From assembly GCA_049177215.1 (NCBI GenBank), contig CP185379.1, positions 1,736,001 through 1,800,000 of the forward strand: a DNA stretch of 64,000 bases. Reading direction: 5' to 3'. The stretch's first letter is position 1, and each line of letters begins with the position of its first letter. The translations under genes and the position numbers were made by a program. Origin of the DNA: Pollutiaquabacter aromativorans (lineage in GTDB: Bacteria; Bacteroidota; Bacteroidia; AKYH767-A; 2013-40CM-41-45). Below the pieces are notes generated by a model that had not been told where the DNA came from, did not search any database, and saw nothing but the letters and a program-made list of their open reading frames with translations. Shown in pieces: positions 9,910 through 19,974 of this stretch.

Positions 9910-10114
9910 GGTTCCTGGTTTCGGGTTCCGGGTTTCGAGTTTCGGGTTGTTCGTGGTTAGTTATTGGTGACTGGTGATTGGATATTTGTTACTAGCTATT
10001 GGTGGTTGATTATTAATCACAAATCACGAATATCTAATCACAAGTCCCAATCACTGTTCACTGTTCACTGTTCACTGTTTACTGTTTACTGTTCACTGTT
10101 CACTCCCCCACCCA
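9910..10114. repeat. Degenerate 7-bp-period array, strand-symmetric, after tamL
   Basis: From one base after the tamL stop, the whole stretch can be written in one unbroken register of seven: ggtttcg, ggttccg, agtttcg, ggtgact, ggtgatt, then aatcaca, aatcacg, atcactg, ttcactg (x3), tttactg (x2), ttcactg, ttcactc. The first half is GT-rich and the second is largely its reverse complement. Arms 9974-9989 and 10026-10041 pair at 14 of 16 positions around a 36-base loop. Apart from a possible TACCTTTA element at 10131, no gene is seen between tamL and fbaB. Confidence 0.85.
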
Positions 10115-10153
10115 ATTCCACAATAAATCCTACCTTTACCGCCATTCAAAAGC

Positions 10154-11225
<1,072 letters not shown>

Positions 11226-11266
11226 TCATTCTCCACGCCGAACAGCCGTTGTAAAGCCCAAACGAC

Positions 11267-12112
11267 ATGTCCTGGTTCAAACGCATCAAAGAAGGCATCA
11301 CCACTTCCACCAAGGAGAAGAAGGAAACGCCGGAAGGTCTTTGGCATAAGTGTACTTCGTGCAAGAACATCGTCCCGACCAAGGACCACGCCGCGCGCAT
11401 GTACGTATGCGACCAGTGCGGTTACCACGACCGGATCGGTTCCGCCGAGTACTTTGAGATCCTGTTCGACGAGAACACCTCTTCCGAACTCTTCCCCAAC
11501 CTCAGCTCCGAAGATCCGCTCGAATTTGTCGACACGAAGAAGTACACCGATCGCATCAAAGAGTCCCAGCGCAAGAGCGGACTCCAGGACGCGATCCGCA
11601 CCGGTGTCGGCAAAGTGAATGGACAAGACCTCGTGATCGCCTGTATGGACTTCAGCTTCATCGGCGGCTCGATGGGCTCGGTGGTCGGTGAGAAGATCGC
11701 CCGCGCGATCGACCACAGCCTGGAGCACCGGATTCCGTTGCTCATCATCAGCAAATCCGGCGGCGCCCGCATGATGGAAGCCGCCTTTTCCCTGATGCAG
11801 ATGGCCAAGACCTCCGCCAAGCTGACCCTGCTGTCGGATGCCGGCATTCCCTACATCTCTTTATTGACCGATCCCACGACCGGTGGTGTCACGGCTTCCT
11901 ACGCCATGCTGGGCGACCTGAACATCGCCGAACCGGGCGCTCTGATCGGCTTCGCCGGTCCACGGGTCGTGAAAGAAACCATCGGAAAAGACCTCCCCAA
12001 AGGCTTCCAAACCGCCGAATTCGTGCTGGAACACGGTTTTTTGGACTTTATCGTCGACCGCCGGGAACTCAAGGCCAAGCTGGCCCAACTCCTTGGCTTC
12101 CTGAAAAATTAA
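11267..12112 (+). CDS. accD: Acetyl-CoA carboxylase carboxyltransferase subunit beta
   Basis: This 281-aa protein has the four-cysteine zinc finger of AccD at C29/C32 and C48/C51 (KCTSCK ... VCDQCGYHD). It is followed by the crotonase-like carboxyltransferase fold with SKSGGARMMEA and DPTTGGVTASYA, which bind carboxybiotin and acetyl-CoA. With AccA it transfers the carboxyl group from biotin to acetyl-CoA, the committed step of fatty-acid synthesis. It is cytoplasmic. Length and ends are normal. It follows fbaB at short distance and may be cotranscribed with it. Confidence 0.96.
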   Translation: MSWFKRIKEGITTSTKEKKETPEGLWHKCTSCKNIVPTKDHAARMYVCDQCGYHDRIGSAEYFEILFDENTSSELFPNLSSEDPLEFVDTKKYTDRIKESQRKSGLQDAIRTGVGKVNGQDLVIACMDFSFIGGSMGSVVGEKIARAIDHSLEHRIPLLIISKSGGARMMEAAFSLMQMAKTSAKLTLLSDAGIPYISLLTDPTTGGVTASYAMLGDLNIAEPGALIGFAGPRVVKETIGKDLPKGFQTAEFVLEHGFLDFIVDRRELKAKLAQLLGFLKN

Positions 12113-12143
12113 TCGGGAAGTCTAGCTATTCTGGAAATTTTCG

Positions 12144-12151
12144 TACATTTG
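12144..12151 (+). promoter_or_regulatory. Promoter -7 element (TACATTTG) for rpsO
   Basis: TACATTTG, 39 bases before the rpsO ATG, fits the phylum's -7 consensus; the -33 element is weak. Confidence 0.6.
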
Positions 12152-12190
12152 CACCTCGTTTATTGACCCTTAAGTATTCGAGGAAGTAAC

Positions 12191-12460
12191 ATGAAGCTGA
12201 CAACTGAAGCGAAAAAGCAGATTTTCAAGAAGTTCGGTGGCGCCGAGACCAATACCGGTACGGCAGAAGGACAGATCGCCCTCTTCACCGAGCGCATTAC
12301 CCATATGACCGAGCACATGCAGGTTGCGAAGAAAGACTTCTCGACCCAGCGCGCGCTGATCCGCCTCGTCGGTAAGCGCCGGGCCCTGCTCGACTATCTT
12401 CACAAGAACGATATCAATCGTTACCGGAAGATCATCGCGGAACTAAACATTCGAAAATAA
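12191..12460 (+). CDS. rpsO: 30S ribosomal protein S15
   Basis: This 89-aa protein has the standard S15 length and conserved blocks, including TGTAEGQIALFTERI, LRLVGKRRALLDYL and the C-terminal RYRKIIAELNIRK region. S15 binds the central domain of 16S rRNA early in 30S assembly. It lies directly upstream of pnp, the same order as in many bacteria, but here a hairpin terminator separates them. Confidence 0.97.
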   Translation: MKLTTEAKKQIFKKFGGAETNTGTAEGQIALFTERITHMTEHMQVAKKDFSTQRALIRLVGKRRALLDYLHKNDINRYRKIIAELNIRK

Positions 12461-12481
12461 TTCAAAGATCCTCAGATTCGG

Positions 12482-12517
12482 AAAAGGCAGCCAGGGTGGT
12501 TTGCCTTTTCTGTTTTT
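12482..12517 (+). terminator. Hairpin terminator between rpsO and pnp
   Basis: AAAAGGCA (12482-12489) pairs with TGCCTTTT (12502-12509), followed by CTGTTTTT. It lies 22 bases after the rpsO stop. Partial read-through into pnp is possible. Confidence 0.75.
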
Positions 12518-12538
12518 AACGAGGCACAAAGCGGTACT

Positions 12539-14728
12539 ATGTCACAGAAAGCAATTATCAAAGAATTCGACCTCGGCGATGGCCGTAAGGTCACGATCGA
12601 AACGGGACGTCTGGCCAAGCAGGCCGACGGATCCGTCGTTGTACGCATGGGCGATGCCATGTTGCTCGCCACCGTGGTCTCCAACACGGAACCCAAAGCC
12701 GGCGCGGACTTTCTTCCGCTGACCGTCGACTACCAGGAAAAATTCTCCGCTGTCGGACGTTTCCCCGGCGGCTTCCTCAAGCGCGAAAGCCGCATGTCGG
12801 AATATGAGATCCTCATCTCCCGACTGATCGACCGCGCTCTGCGTCCGATGTTCCCGGATGACTACCATGCCGACACCCAGGTGATGGTCACCCTCATCTC
12901 GGGCGACAAGAACGTCCAGCCCGACGCCCTCGCCGGCTTCGCGGCTTCCGCGGCCATTACCATCTCCGACATTCCGTTCAACGGTCCGATCTCCGAAGTG
13001 CGCGTCGCGCGCATCGACGGCAAGTTCGTGATCAATCCTTATACCGATGAGCTCGCGAAGGCCGACATCGACCTGATCGTAGCCGGTTCGAAGGACTCCA
13101 TCGTGATGGTGGAAGGTGAAATGGAACAGGTGAGCGAAGAAGAGATGCTCGAAGCCATCCGCTTCGCGCATCTGGCCATCGTCAAGCAGTGTGAAGTGCA
13201 GGAAGAGCTGCGCCAAATGGCCGGCAGCAAGCCCAAGCGCGTTTACTCGCACGAGACCAACGACGAAGCCCTCCGCGAGCGCATGCGGAAAGAACTCTAC
13301 GACCAGGTGTACGCCATCGCCCGTTCGGCCAACCCGAACAAGCACGAGCGCAGCGAAGCCTTCTCGAAGATCAAGGAAGCCTTCATCGCGTCCATCCCCG
13401 AAGAGCAACGTGACGAGCTGAAGCCGCTCGTCGACCGTTACTACTTCGACATCGAGAGCGACGCGATGCGTAACTGCATCATCAACGAAGGCATCCGCCT
13501 CGACGGCCGCAAGAGCACCGACATACGTCCGATCTGGTGCGAAGTGGATTACCTACCCTCCCCGCACGGTTCCTCGATCTTCACCCGCGGCGAGACGCAG
13601 TCGCTCACGACCGTCACCCTCGGCAGCAAGCTCGACGAGCAGATGATCGACGTGGCCATGTACGAAGGTTCGACCAAGTTCATGCTCCACTACAACTTCC
13701 CCGGTTTCTCAACCGGCGAAGTGAAGCCCAACCGCGCTCCGGCTCGCCGCGAGATCGGCCACGGCAACCTGGCCATGCGCGCCCTCAAGAAAGTACTGCC
13801 CGGCGATACCGAGAATCCCTACACGGTCCGTATCGTATCCGATATCCTCGAGTCGAACGGCTCCTCCTCCATGGCCACCGTCTGCGCCGGCACACTCGCG
13901 CTGATGGATGCCGGCATCCGGATCACGAGTCCCGTCTCGGGCATCGCGATGGGTCTGATCATGAACAAGGAAGGCCGCCACGCGGTACTCAGCGACATCC
14001 TGGGCGACGAAGACCACCTCGGCGACATGGACTTCAAAGTCACGGGTACGTCGAAAGGCATCACTGCCTGTCAGATGGACCTCAAGATCCAGGGTCTTTC
14101 CTTCGACATCATGCTGGCCGCCCTGCACCAGGCACGGGCCGGTCGTCTGCACATCCTCGGCGAAATGCTGAAGGTGATCTCCGCACCGCGTGAGGACTAC
14201 AAGCCGCACGCGCCGCGCATCGAGAAGATGATCATCGCCAAGGAATTCATCGGCGCCGTCATCGGACCGGGTGGCAAGGTCATCCAGGAAATGCAGCGCG
14301 AGACCAACACGCAGATTTCCATCGAAGAGATCAACAACGAAGGCATCATCGAGATCGCGTCGAGCGACAAGGCCGGCATCGAAGCGGCCAAGGCGCGCAT
14401 CAAGGCCATCGTCCAGGTTCCAGATATCGGCGAAGTGTACGAAGGCAAAGTGAAGAACATCATGGACTTCGGCGCGTTCGTGGAATTCCTGCCGGGTAAA
14501 GACGGCCTGCTCCACATCTCCGAGATCAGCTGGGAGCGTCTCGATTCCATGAAGGATGTCTTCAAAGAAGGCGAAAAGATCAAGGTCAAACTGATCGACA
14601 TCGACAAGAAGACCGGCAAGTTCCGCCTCTCGCGGAAAGTGTTGCTTCCGAAGCCGGAAGGCATGCCCGCACCGGGCGAGCGCCGTCCCCCGCGCCAGAA
14701 GCCGACCGAAAGTCAGCCGCGGGATTGA
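12539..14728 (+). CDS. pnp: Polyribonucleotide nucleotidyltransferase (PNPase)
   Basis: This 729-aa protein has the full PNPase plan: two RNase PH-like domains (about 10-220 and 325-550) linked by a helical region, a KH domain with the GxxG loop in AVIGPGGKVIQEM (about 575), and a C-terminal S1 domain starting near GEVYEGKVKNIMDFGAFVEF (about 635). It degrades RNA 3'-to-5' by phosphorolysis. Start ATG 12539 precedes the usual SQKAIIKEFDLGDGR. A strong terminator follows. Context rpsO-pnp is the classical one. Confidence 0.96.
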   Translation: MSQKAIIKEFDLGDGRKVTIETGRLAKQADGSVVVRMGDAMLLATVVSNTEPKAGADFLPLTVDYQEKFSAVGRFPGGFLKRESRMSEYEILISRLIDRALRPMFPDDYHADTQVMVTLISGDKNVQPDALAGFAASAAITISDIPFNGPISEVRVARIDGKFVINPYTDELAKADIDLIVAGSKDSIVMVEGEMEQVSEEEMLEAIRFAHLAIVKQCEVQEELRQMAGSKPKRVYSHETNDEALRERMRKELYDQVYAIARSANPNKHERSEAFSKIKEAFIASIPEEQRDELKPLVDRYYFDIESDAMRNCIINEGIRLDGRKSTDIRPIWCEVDYLPSPHGSSIFTRGETQSLTTVTLGSKLDEQMIDVAMYEGSTKFMLHYNFPGFSTGEVKPNRAPARREIGHGNLAMRALKKVLPGDTENPYTVRIVSDILESNGSSSMATVCAGTLALMDAGIRITSPVSGIAMGLIMNKEGRHAVLSDILGDEDHLGDMDFKVTGTSKGITACQMDLKIQGLSFDIMLAALHQARAGRLHILGEMLKVISAPREDYKPHAPRIEKMIIAKEFIGAVIGPGGKVIQEMQRETNTQISIEEINNEGIIEIASSDKAGIEAAKARIKAIVQVPDIGEVYEGKVKNIMDFGAFVEFLPGKDGLLHISEISWERLDSMKDVFKEGEKIKVKLIDIDKKTGKFRLSRKVLLPKPEGMPAPGERRPPRQKPTESQPRD

Positions 14729-14752
14729 TCTCACAGTACCCGCATACACGAG

Positions 14753-14780
14753 GCCGCCGGAGTTTTCCGGCGGCTTTTTT
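14753..14780 (+). terminator. Rho-independent terminator of pnp
   Basis: GCCGCCGG / CCGGCGGC stem with an AGTTTT loop and a T6 tail, 24 bases after the pnp stop. Confidence 0.9.
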
Positions 14781-14838
14781 GTTTCTGATCGATAGTGAAG
14801 AAGTTGAGAAGAAAAAGTTACGCGTGATGCCTGGTTGT

Positions 14839-15115
14839 TTTGGCACACGGACTACACGGATATCACGGATGTTCACGGAAAATTGTCCGCGCAAATCCGC
14901 AACATCCGCGGGATCCGCGTGCCATCAATTTGTGACCACTTTCGGTAGGCATAGGATTAGTAGCACAGAGTATCCCAGAGGACACACAGCGTCCCACAGA
15001 GATCGAGCTCTGTGAAACTCTGCGTGCCCACCGCGTGACTCCGTGTAACTAAGAACTACGAAGCAGGCAGGTGAATCACACATCTCCGCGGGATCCGTGT
15101 GCTATCCCTGTTTGA
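14839..15115. repeat. Intergenic repeats with 9-10 bp period (CACGGAT and CACAGAG types)
   Basis: Base 14781 to 15190 holds no gene I can support. CACGG recurs at about 9-base spacing near 14840-14880 and then switches to the opposite strand (ATCCGCGGG units to about 14925). A second block (about 14960-15050) runs CACAGAG/CCCAGAG units and then CTCTGTG/CTCTGCGTG, including the near-palindrome cacagagatcgagctctgtg. A third fragment (15085-15106) repeats CCGCGGGATCCGTGTGCTA. Confidence 0.7.
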
Positions 15116-15190
15116 CCCTCATCAGATTCCGCGATTCGCCGAAAGTTCCGGGATTTCGTATCTTGACATACTGCTATCAAGCTTTCCCGC

Positions 15191-16726
15191 ATGCCGCTCC
15201 GCCTTTTATTCTTGCTCGTGGTGTGTTCCCTCCAGGCCAGGGCTCAGTTCAGCGACCGTTATTGGACGTTTGGTGACAGTGCGGCCATTGACTTTAGAAA
15301 CATCTCCAATCCTGTTCCTGGAGAATCCGTGTTGCGTGCTCGGGGTAATTGCGCAAGCATTTGTGATAGTAGCGGAAACCTGTTGATTTACGCGGGTGCT
15401 CCTTATGTTCCTTATTGGCTTTCGGGGGCCACTATTAAGCAAGGCTATGTAGTGAATAGTTCTCATCAGATGATGGAGAACGGCGATACTATTGTGGGAA
15501 CAACATTTTATCAGGAAATGGTCATCGTCCCCAATCCTGGTAATTCTAATCAATTTTATCTATTCACGTGTGAGATTATACCCAGTGCAGAGCAGGGTTT
15601 CTATTGGAACCTAATCGACTTAAGCTACAACGGCGGCTTGGGAAAAGTGATTCAGAAGAATGTTCAACTTCAGAATTTTCCTGTGAACGACGGGCTTGCA
15701 GCAGTTAAACATGGGAATGGGCGAGACTGGTGGGTGGTTCACAAAAGGTACGAGCCCAATGTGTTTACAGATGAGTTTTATTTGTATTTGGTAACCGCGT
15801 CAGGAGTTCAGCCACAGCCGATCCAATTTACCGGTCGGCCTTCAAAGAATAACAATTTAAGAATTAAGTTTAGTCCCAGCGGAAACAAAATGGCGGTTCA
15901 TGAAGCAGGCAACAATCTTGATATTTACGATTTCGACCGTTGCACAGGAGTTCTTTCAAATCAAACAATTGTGCATGATACAAGTACGATCAATGTAAAT
16001 TGTTTGTACTGGAGTACGGAGTTTTCTCCGGATGAAACCAAACTATATCTTACCACTATTCCCTACGGCAACAACGATTCCATTTCCTGTCTCATCCAGT
16101 TTGATTTAGAGGCACCGGATATACAGGCCTCCATGGACACTATCCAGGTTTTTTCAGAGCCCTTTTTCTGTGGTTTCCTTAAGTTAGGCCCTGATAGTCA
16201 GATTTACTTGTCTCATTTTACAGACATGAATGACTGCGATTTCTTCTACCTCTACTGCGACACCACCTACTACCCCGAGATCATGAACCTGAGCGTGATC
16301 CACCAGCCCAACGAGTTGGGGGCGTTGTGCGATTTTCGGCCGTATAGTTTTTATCTGGGTGGTCACCGCTCGTACCACGGCCTGCCCAACAACCCCAACT
16401 ACGAGCTGGGGCCGCTGGCGGGGAGTGTGTGCGATACGCTGATCACGAGCGTGAGTCAGGTGCCGGTCTTGGAACCTGCACAGTTGAAGCTGTTCTTCCA
16501 TGCCGGCTGGCGGCAGTTGTTCGTGAACGGGCAGCAGCTCAAGGGCAAGCAGGGCAGTCTCTCGCTCTACTCGGTCACCGGCCAACTGCTCCGCCGCGAG
16601 GAGATGAGCATCCAACCGCCCTACTACACCCGCCAATGGGACCTTGGCGGTACAGCCGCCGGCGTGTACATCGTAGTCCTGGAAACAGAGAAGGAACGGG
16701 TGAGTGGACGGGTGGTGGTGGAGTGA
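15191..16726 (+). CDS. Secreted T9SS type A sorting-domain protein of unknown function
   Basis: The 511-aa product begins with a clear signal peptide (PLRLLFLLVVCSLQARA, cleavage likely before QF). The middle (about 25-400) has beta-propeller-like repeats with aromatic and glycine-rich strands (SPSGNKMAVHEAG, SPDETKLYLTT), but I cannot assign an enzymatic function. The last 80 residues look like a type A T9SS C-terminal domain: VNGQQLKGKQGSLSLYSV, then a GVYIVVLE strand and a basic end. Base composition changes within the gene: about 15290-16230 is clearly AT-richer than neighbours, while the last 480 bases are GC-rich like the rest of the window. Short repeats flank it on both sides, so part of it may have been acquired by transfer or recombination. 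Confidence 0.75.
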   Translation: MPLRLLFLLVVCSLQARAQFSDRYWTFGDSAAIDFRNISNPVPGESVLRARGNCASICDSSGNLLIYAGAPYVPYWLSGATIKQGYVVNSSHQMMENGDTIVGTTFYQEMVIVPNPGNSNQFYLFTCEIIPSAEQGFYWNLIDLSYNGGLGKVIQKNVQLQNFPVNDGLAAVKHGNGRDWWVVHKRYEPNVFTDEFYLYLVTASGVQPQPIQFTGRPSKNNNLRIKFSPSGNKMAVHEAGNNLDIYDFDRCTGVLSNQTIVHDTSTINVNCLYWSTEFSPDETKLYLTTIPYGNNDSISCLIQFDLEAPDIQASMDTIQVFSEPFFCGFLKLGPDSQIYLSHFTDMNDCDFFYLYCDTTYYPEIMNLSVIHQPNELGALCDFRPYSFYLGGHRSYHGLPNNPNYELGPLAGSVCDTLITSVSQVPVLEPAQLKLFFHAGWRQLFVNGQQLKGKQGSLSLYSVTGQLLRREEMSIQPPYYTRQWDLGGTAAGVYIVVLETEKERVSGRVVVE

Positions 16727-16751
16727 CCGCCGTTAGTGCCTTATTCGTGAT

Positions 16752-16815
16752 GGCACGCGGATCCCGCGGATGAGACGGATGCACGCGGAAATAATCCGTG
16801 TCATCCGTGTGCTAA
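16752..16815. repeat. 9-bp-period repeat block after the T9SS gene
   Basis: Units cacgcggat, cccgcggat, gagacggat and gcacgcgga are followed by the complementary form atccgtgtcatccgtgtgcta. It is the same family as the block at 14839-15115, so the two groups bracket the 15191-16726 gene. From here to 17065 (250 bases, AT-rich) I see no gene, only the leader of the sigma factor. Confidence 0.65.
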
Positions 16816-17065
16816 CCGATCCGAAGCACTCCGCATCTTATTGAAATCAACCAATTCAAGATTCGACAACTAGAAATTACCCTCAGCATTGGTGTTGATT
16901 TTGATTTTTTTTCGCGGTTTTTAGGTGTTGGTCATGAAGCCGTCCGCAAAGGCCGGGAAACCTTACAATGGGCAGGCAGGACCGTTATTCCGCTTAAAAT
17001 CTGAAACCAATTGAATATCCTCCCGTTTCACGACCATATTCTTTTATTATAGAAAGCGAGGGAGC

Positions 17066-17929
17066 ATGCGTCAGTTAAAAATCACCAAGCAGGTCACCAA
17101 CCGGGAGACCGCCTCTTTAGACAAGTATTTACAGGAAATCGGCCGTGTCGAGCTGATTACGGCGGAAGAAGAAGTACGCCTCGCCCAACTCATCAAGAAA
17201 GGTGATGCCAAAGCACTGGAACGCCTCACCAAGGCCAACCTGCGTTTCGTGGTATCCGTGGCAAAACAATACCAGAATCAGGGACTTACCCTGGGCGACC
17301 TCATCAACGAAGGCAACCTGGGCCTGATCAAAGCGGCCCAACGTTTCGACGAGACCCGTGGTTTCAAGTTCATCTCCTATGCCGTATGGTGGATCCGTCA
17401 GTCCATCCTCCAGGCCCTGGCCGAACAGTCGCGTATCGTGCGCCTTCCCCTGAATAAGATCGGGTCGATCAACAAGATCAACAAGACCTTTTCCAAGCTC
17501 GAGCAGGAATACGAGCGCGAACCGTCGCCGGAAGAGATCGCCGAGGCGATGTCGATGAACATCGACGACATCAAGGAAGCCCTGCGTACCTCGGGCCGTC
17601 ATGTGAGCATGGACGCTCCCCTGCAACAGGGCGAGGACAGCACGCTGATGGACGTACTCGGCGACGACGACCAGCCGAACCCCGACCATACGCTCATCAA
17701 GGAATCGCTTCGCCGTGAAGTGGAACGCGCCCTCTACACGCTCACCACCCGCGAAGCCGATGTCATCCGCCTCTACTTCGGACTGGCCGGCGAACAGCCG
17801 ATGACCCTCGAAGAGATCGGCGAACGTTTCGACCTTACCCGTGAGCGCGTACGCCAGATCAAGGAAAAGGCGATCCGCCGGCTGAAGCATACCTCCCGTT
17901 CCAAGATCCTGAAGACCTACCTGGGTTGA
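17066..17929 (+). CDS. rpoD: Primary RNA polymerase sigma factor (RpoD/SigA)
   Basis: This 287-aa sigma-70 protein has region 1.2 at the start (TASLDKYLQEIGRVELIT), region 2 including FKFISYAVWWIRQSI, region 3, and region 4 with the helix-turn-helix TLEEIGERFDLTRERVRQIKEKAIRRL. It lacks region 1.1 and the long non-conserved insert of proteobacterial RpoD, which is typical for Bacteroidota, where this factor reads TTTG/TAnnTTTG promoters. Such promoters are seen repeatedly in this window. It is expected to be essential. A terminator follows after 25 bases. Confidence 0.95.
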   Translation: MRQLKITKQVTNRETASLDKYLQEIGRVELITAEEEVRLAQLIKKGDAKALERLTKANLRFVVSVAKQYQNQGLTLGDLINEGNLGLIKAAQRFDETRGFKFISYAVWWIRQSILQALAEQSRIVRLPLNKIGSINKINKTFSKLEQEYEREPSPEEIAEAMSMNIDDIKEALRTSGRHVSMDAPLQQGEDSTLMDVLGDDDQPNPDHTLIKESLRREVERALYTLTTREADVIRLYFGLAGEQPMTLEEIGERFDLTRERVRQIKEKAIRRLKHTSRSKILKTYLG

Positions 17930-17954
17930 TCCGCCTGTGGCGGACATCCGAGGC

Positions 17955-17986
17955 AAAAGAGGGCGCAAAAGCCCTCTTTTTTGTTT
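17955..17986 (+). terminator. Rho-independent terminator of rpoD
   Basis: AAAAGAGGGC / GCCCTCTTTT stem with a GCAAAA loop and T tail. An additional small hairpin, TCCGCC-TGT-GGCGGA, lies just before it at 17931-17945. Confidence 0.9.
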
Positions 17987-18038
17987 CCTGCCTTTTTCGA
18001 TGTTATCCGTAATTTCACCACACGATAGCACCTGCCCC

Positions 18039-18689
18039 ATGCCCCTTATAGCCCCTTCCATACTCTCCTCCGATTTCGGCAACCTCCAGCGCGATGTGGA
18101 ACTGATCAACCGCAGCGAAGCCGACTGGTTCCACATCGACATCATGGACGGGGTCTTCGTGCCGAACATCTCCTTCGGGTTCCCGGTGCTGAACGCCATC
18201 CGCCAGCACGCGCGCAAGCCGCTCGATGTACACCTGATGATCGTGCAACCGGAGCGGTACATCACCCGCTTCCGGGAGTCCGGCGCCGAAGTGCTGACCG
18301 TTCATTACGAAGCCTGCCCCCACCTCCACCGCACCGTGCAGGAGATCCGCGCGGCCGGCATGGCGCCGGGCGTGAGCATCAACCCGCACACCTCCGTCGA
18401 ACTGCTCGACGACATCGTGCAGGACCTCGACCTGGTGCTGGTGATGAGTGTCAATCCCGGCTTCGGCGGACAGAAGTTCATCGAGCGGACCTACGAAAAG
18501 ATCGAAAAGCTGCGCAACATGATCGCGCGGCGCAATTCCAAAGCGAAGATCGAAGTGGATGGCGGGGTGGACCTGGCGAATGCCGGCGCGCTGGTCCGTG
18601 CCGGGGCCGATGTGCTGGTAGCCGGCAATACGGTCTTCTCCTCCCCCGACCCGTTGCGCACCATCGCCGAGCTCAAGGCGATCGGCTGA
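18039..18689 (+). CDS. rpe: Ribulose-phosphate 3-epimerase
   Basis: This 216-aa TIM-barrel enzyme interconverts ribulose-5-phosphate and xylulose-5-phosphate in the pentose phosphate pathway. Signature segments are in order: APSILSSDFGNL, HIDIMDGVFVPNISFG (metal-binding His and Asp), VHLMIVQP, VMSVNPGFGGQKFI and the phosphate-binding EVDGGV/VAGNTVF. I start it at ATG 18039; an earlier in-frame ATG at 17937 would translate through the rpoD terminator and is rejected. It converges on the dehydrogenase gene with seven bases between the two ends. Confidence 0.95.
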   Translation: MPLIAPSILSSDFGNLQRDVELINRSEADWFHIDIMDGVFVPNISFGFPVLNAIRQHARKPLDVHLMIVQPERYITRFRESGAEVLTVHYEACPHLHRTVQEIRAAGMAPGVSINPHTSVELLDDIVQDLDLVLVMSVNPGFGGQKFIERTYEKIEKLRNMIARRNSKAKIEVDGGVDLANAGALVRAGADVLVAGNTVFSSPDPLRTIAELKAIG

Positions 18690-18696
18690 TGCGGGC

Positions 18697-19917
18697 TCAG
18701 GCTCCCGCTACGTAATCTTTCAGGTATTCGAACCGGCTTGTGAGTTCGCCGTTCCCGGCGATCGTCGCGCGCTCCACGACGCCATCGTTGTCGTCGCCCA
18801 AAAGGCTCGGCATGACGCGCTCGAGCAGGTGTTTGCCAAATCCGTCTGAAGCATCCCGCGGCAGTTCGCAGGGAAGGTTGTCGATGGCCATCACGGTGAT
18901 CGCCTCCTTGGAGAACGGCTCCGTTTCCCGTTCGCTCACCGGGTCATAGCCCATGAACTTATCGTCGATGGTCGTCGCCCGCGTCGTGGACGGAATGCTG
19001 CCGTTGATGTCGCAGGTCACGTCGGCGATGACGCTGATCCGAAAGTCCGGCTGTTTCATCCGGTCGAGGGTGAACAGGATGTCGGCCTTGGGGTCCCAGT
19101 ACGTGCAATGGATGAGCAGGTCGGTGACCGAAGCGAACGAACGTTCGTCGCTGAAGGTGCTGCGGAAGTCTTCCGGATGTTTGTGGAAATCGGAACCGAT
19201 GAAGGTGCCGCCGTCCTTTCGGACGTAGTAGTCTTCCGAATGCAACTGTACATAGACCGGCTCGCGGAAGGTGTAGTTCAGGAATTCATAGGGCGTGACC
19301 TTGCGCAGGTTGATGGCGCCCATCGTCTCACAAGCGCCGTTCGCCACGCGACCACCGCCGGTGATGACGATCTTGAGGTTCGACATGTGGGCCTTCCGCA
19401 GTTCGCGGAAGAGTTCCTTCTTGTCGTGGCAGAGGTGCGCGGGCTTCAGGTTGAACAGCCCGTACTTCAGCCCGTATCCCATGATGCCGTTGTAGGCGCC
19501 CACGATGCCGGCATAGCGACCGAAGCCGATGATGCGGTTGCCGTTCCGGTCGACCAGGCACTCGTAATCGACCAGCCGGATCTTCTCCCGCAGGATGTGC
19601 TGCAGCAATCCGCGGTTGTGCGGTTGCTTCTTGATGGTGTGTGAGAAGAAGAGGTACGTTTTTCCGGGGATCAGCTCCGATTTAGGAACTTCCTTGATAC
19701 CCATCAGGATATCACAATCCGAAACATCCTCTTGTAAAGCAATGCCGGCTGCCTCGTATTCGGCGTTGGTGTAACAACGCCAGTCGCTGGGTTGCACCAC
19801 AATGGTGACATGCGGAAAAAGCTCCCGCAGTTGTTGGCATTGTTCGGGAGTAAACGGAACGCGTTTGTCGCGGGGGATCTTGCCCTCGCGGATAATACCC
19901 AACTTGATCGGCTTCAT
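18697..19917 (-). CDS. NAD(P)-dependent dehydrogenase, alanine dehydrogenase/saccharopine dehydrogenase-like
   Basis: This 406-aa protein opens with the AlaDH/PNT N-terminal signature (LGIIREGKIPRDKRVPFTPEQ) and has a Rossmann segment KIVITGGGRVANGACETM (about 187-204). The C-terminal half, with IHCTYWDPKADILFT and IADVTCDINGSIPST, resembles eukaryotic-type saccharopine dehydrogenase (LYS1) and lysine-ketoglutarate reductase domains more than classical alanine dehydrogenase. It probably oxidises an amino acid or an amino-acid adduct with NAD+. It is cytoplasmic, and the substrate is not settled by sequence. It follows a secreted-protein operon by 57 bases but has its own TACCTTTG element. Confidence 0.75.
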   Translation of the reverse strand: MKPIKLGIIREGKIPRDKRVPFTPEQCQQLRELFPHVTIVVQPSDWRCYTNAEYEAAGIALQEDVSDCDILMGIKEVPKSELIPGKTYLFFSHTIKKQPHNRGLLQHILREKIRLVDYECLVDRNGNRIIGFGRYAGIVGAYNGIMGYGLKYGLFNLKPAHLCHDKKELFRELRKAHMSNLKIVITGGGRVANGACETMGAINLRKVTPYEFLNYTFREPVYVQLHSEDYYVRKDGGTFIGSDFHKHPEDFRSTFSDERSFASVTDLLIHCTYWDPKADILFTLDRMKQPDFRISVIADVTCDINGSIPSTTRATTIDDKFMGYDPVSERETEPFSKEAITVMAIDNLPCELPRDASDGFGKHLLERVMPSLLGDDNDGVVERATIAGNGELTSRFEYLKDYVAGA

Positions 19918-19937
19918 ACGTACTGGAAAGGGGCCTG

Positions 19938-19945
19938 CAAAGGTA
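19938..19945 (-). promoter_or_regulatory. Promoter -7 element (TACCTTTG) for the dehydrogenase
   Basis: The complement reads TACCTTTG, 20 bases upstream of the ATG at 19917; it matches the phylum's -7 form. Confidence 0.5.
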
Positions 19946-19974
19946 CGCCCTTCCGAAGCAGGAAAAAAGCCGGC

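Noticed and set aside
14725..15015. Short open frame after pnp
   Set aside because: It runs through the pnp terminator and the 9-bp-period repeats.
17937..18038. Upstream start for rpe
   Set aside because: It would translate the rpoD terminator hairpin; the enzyme family starts at the later ATG.
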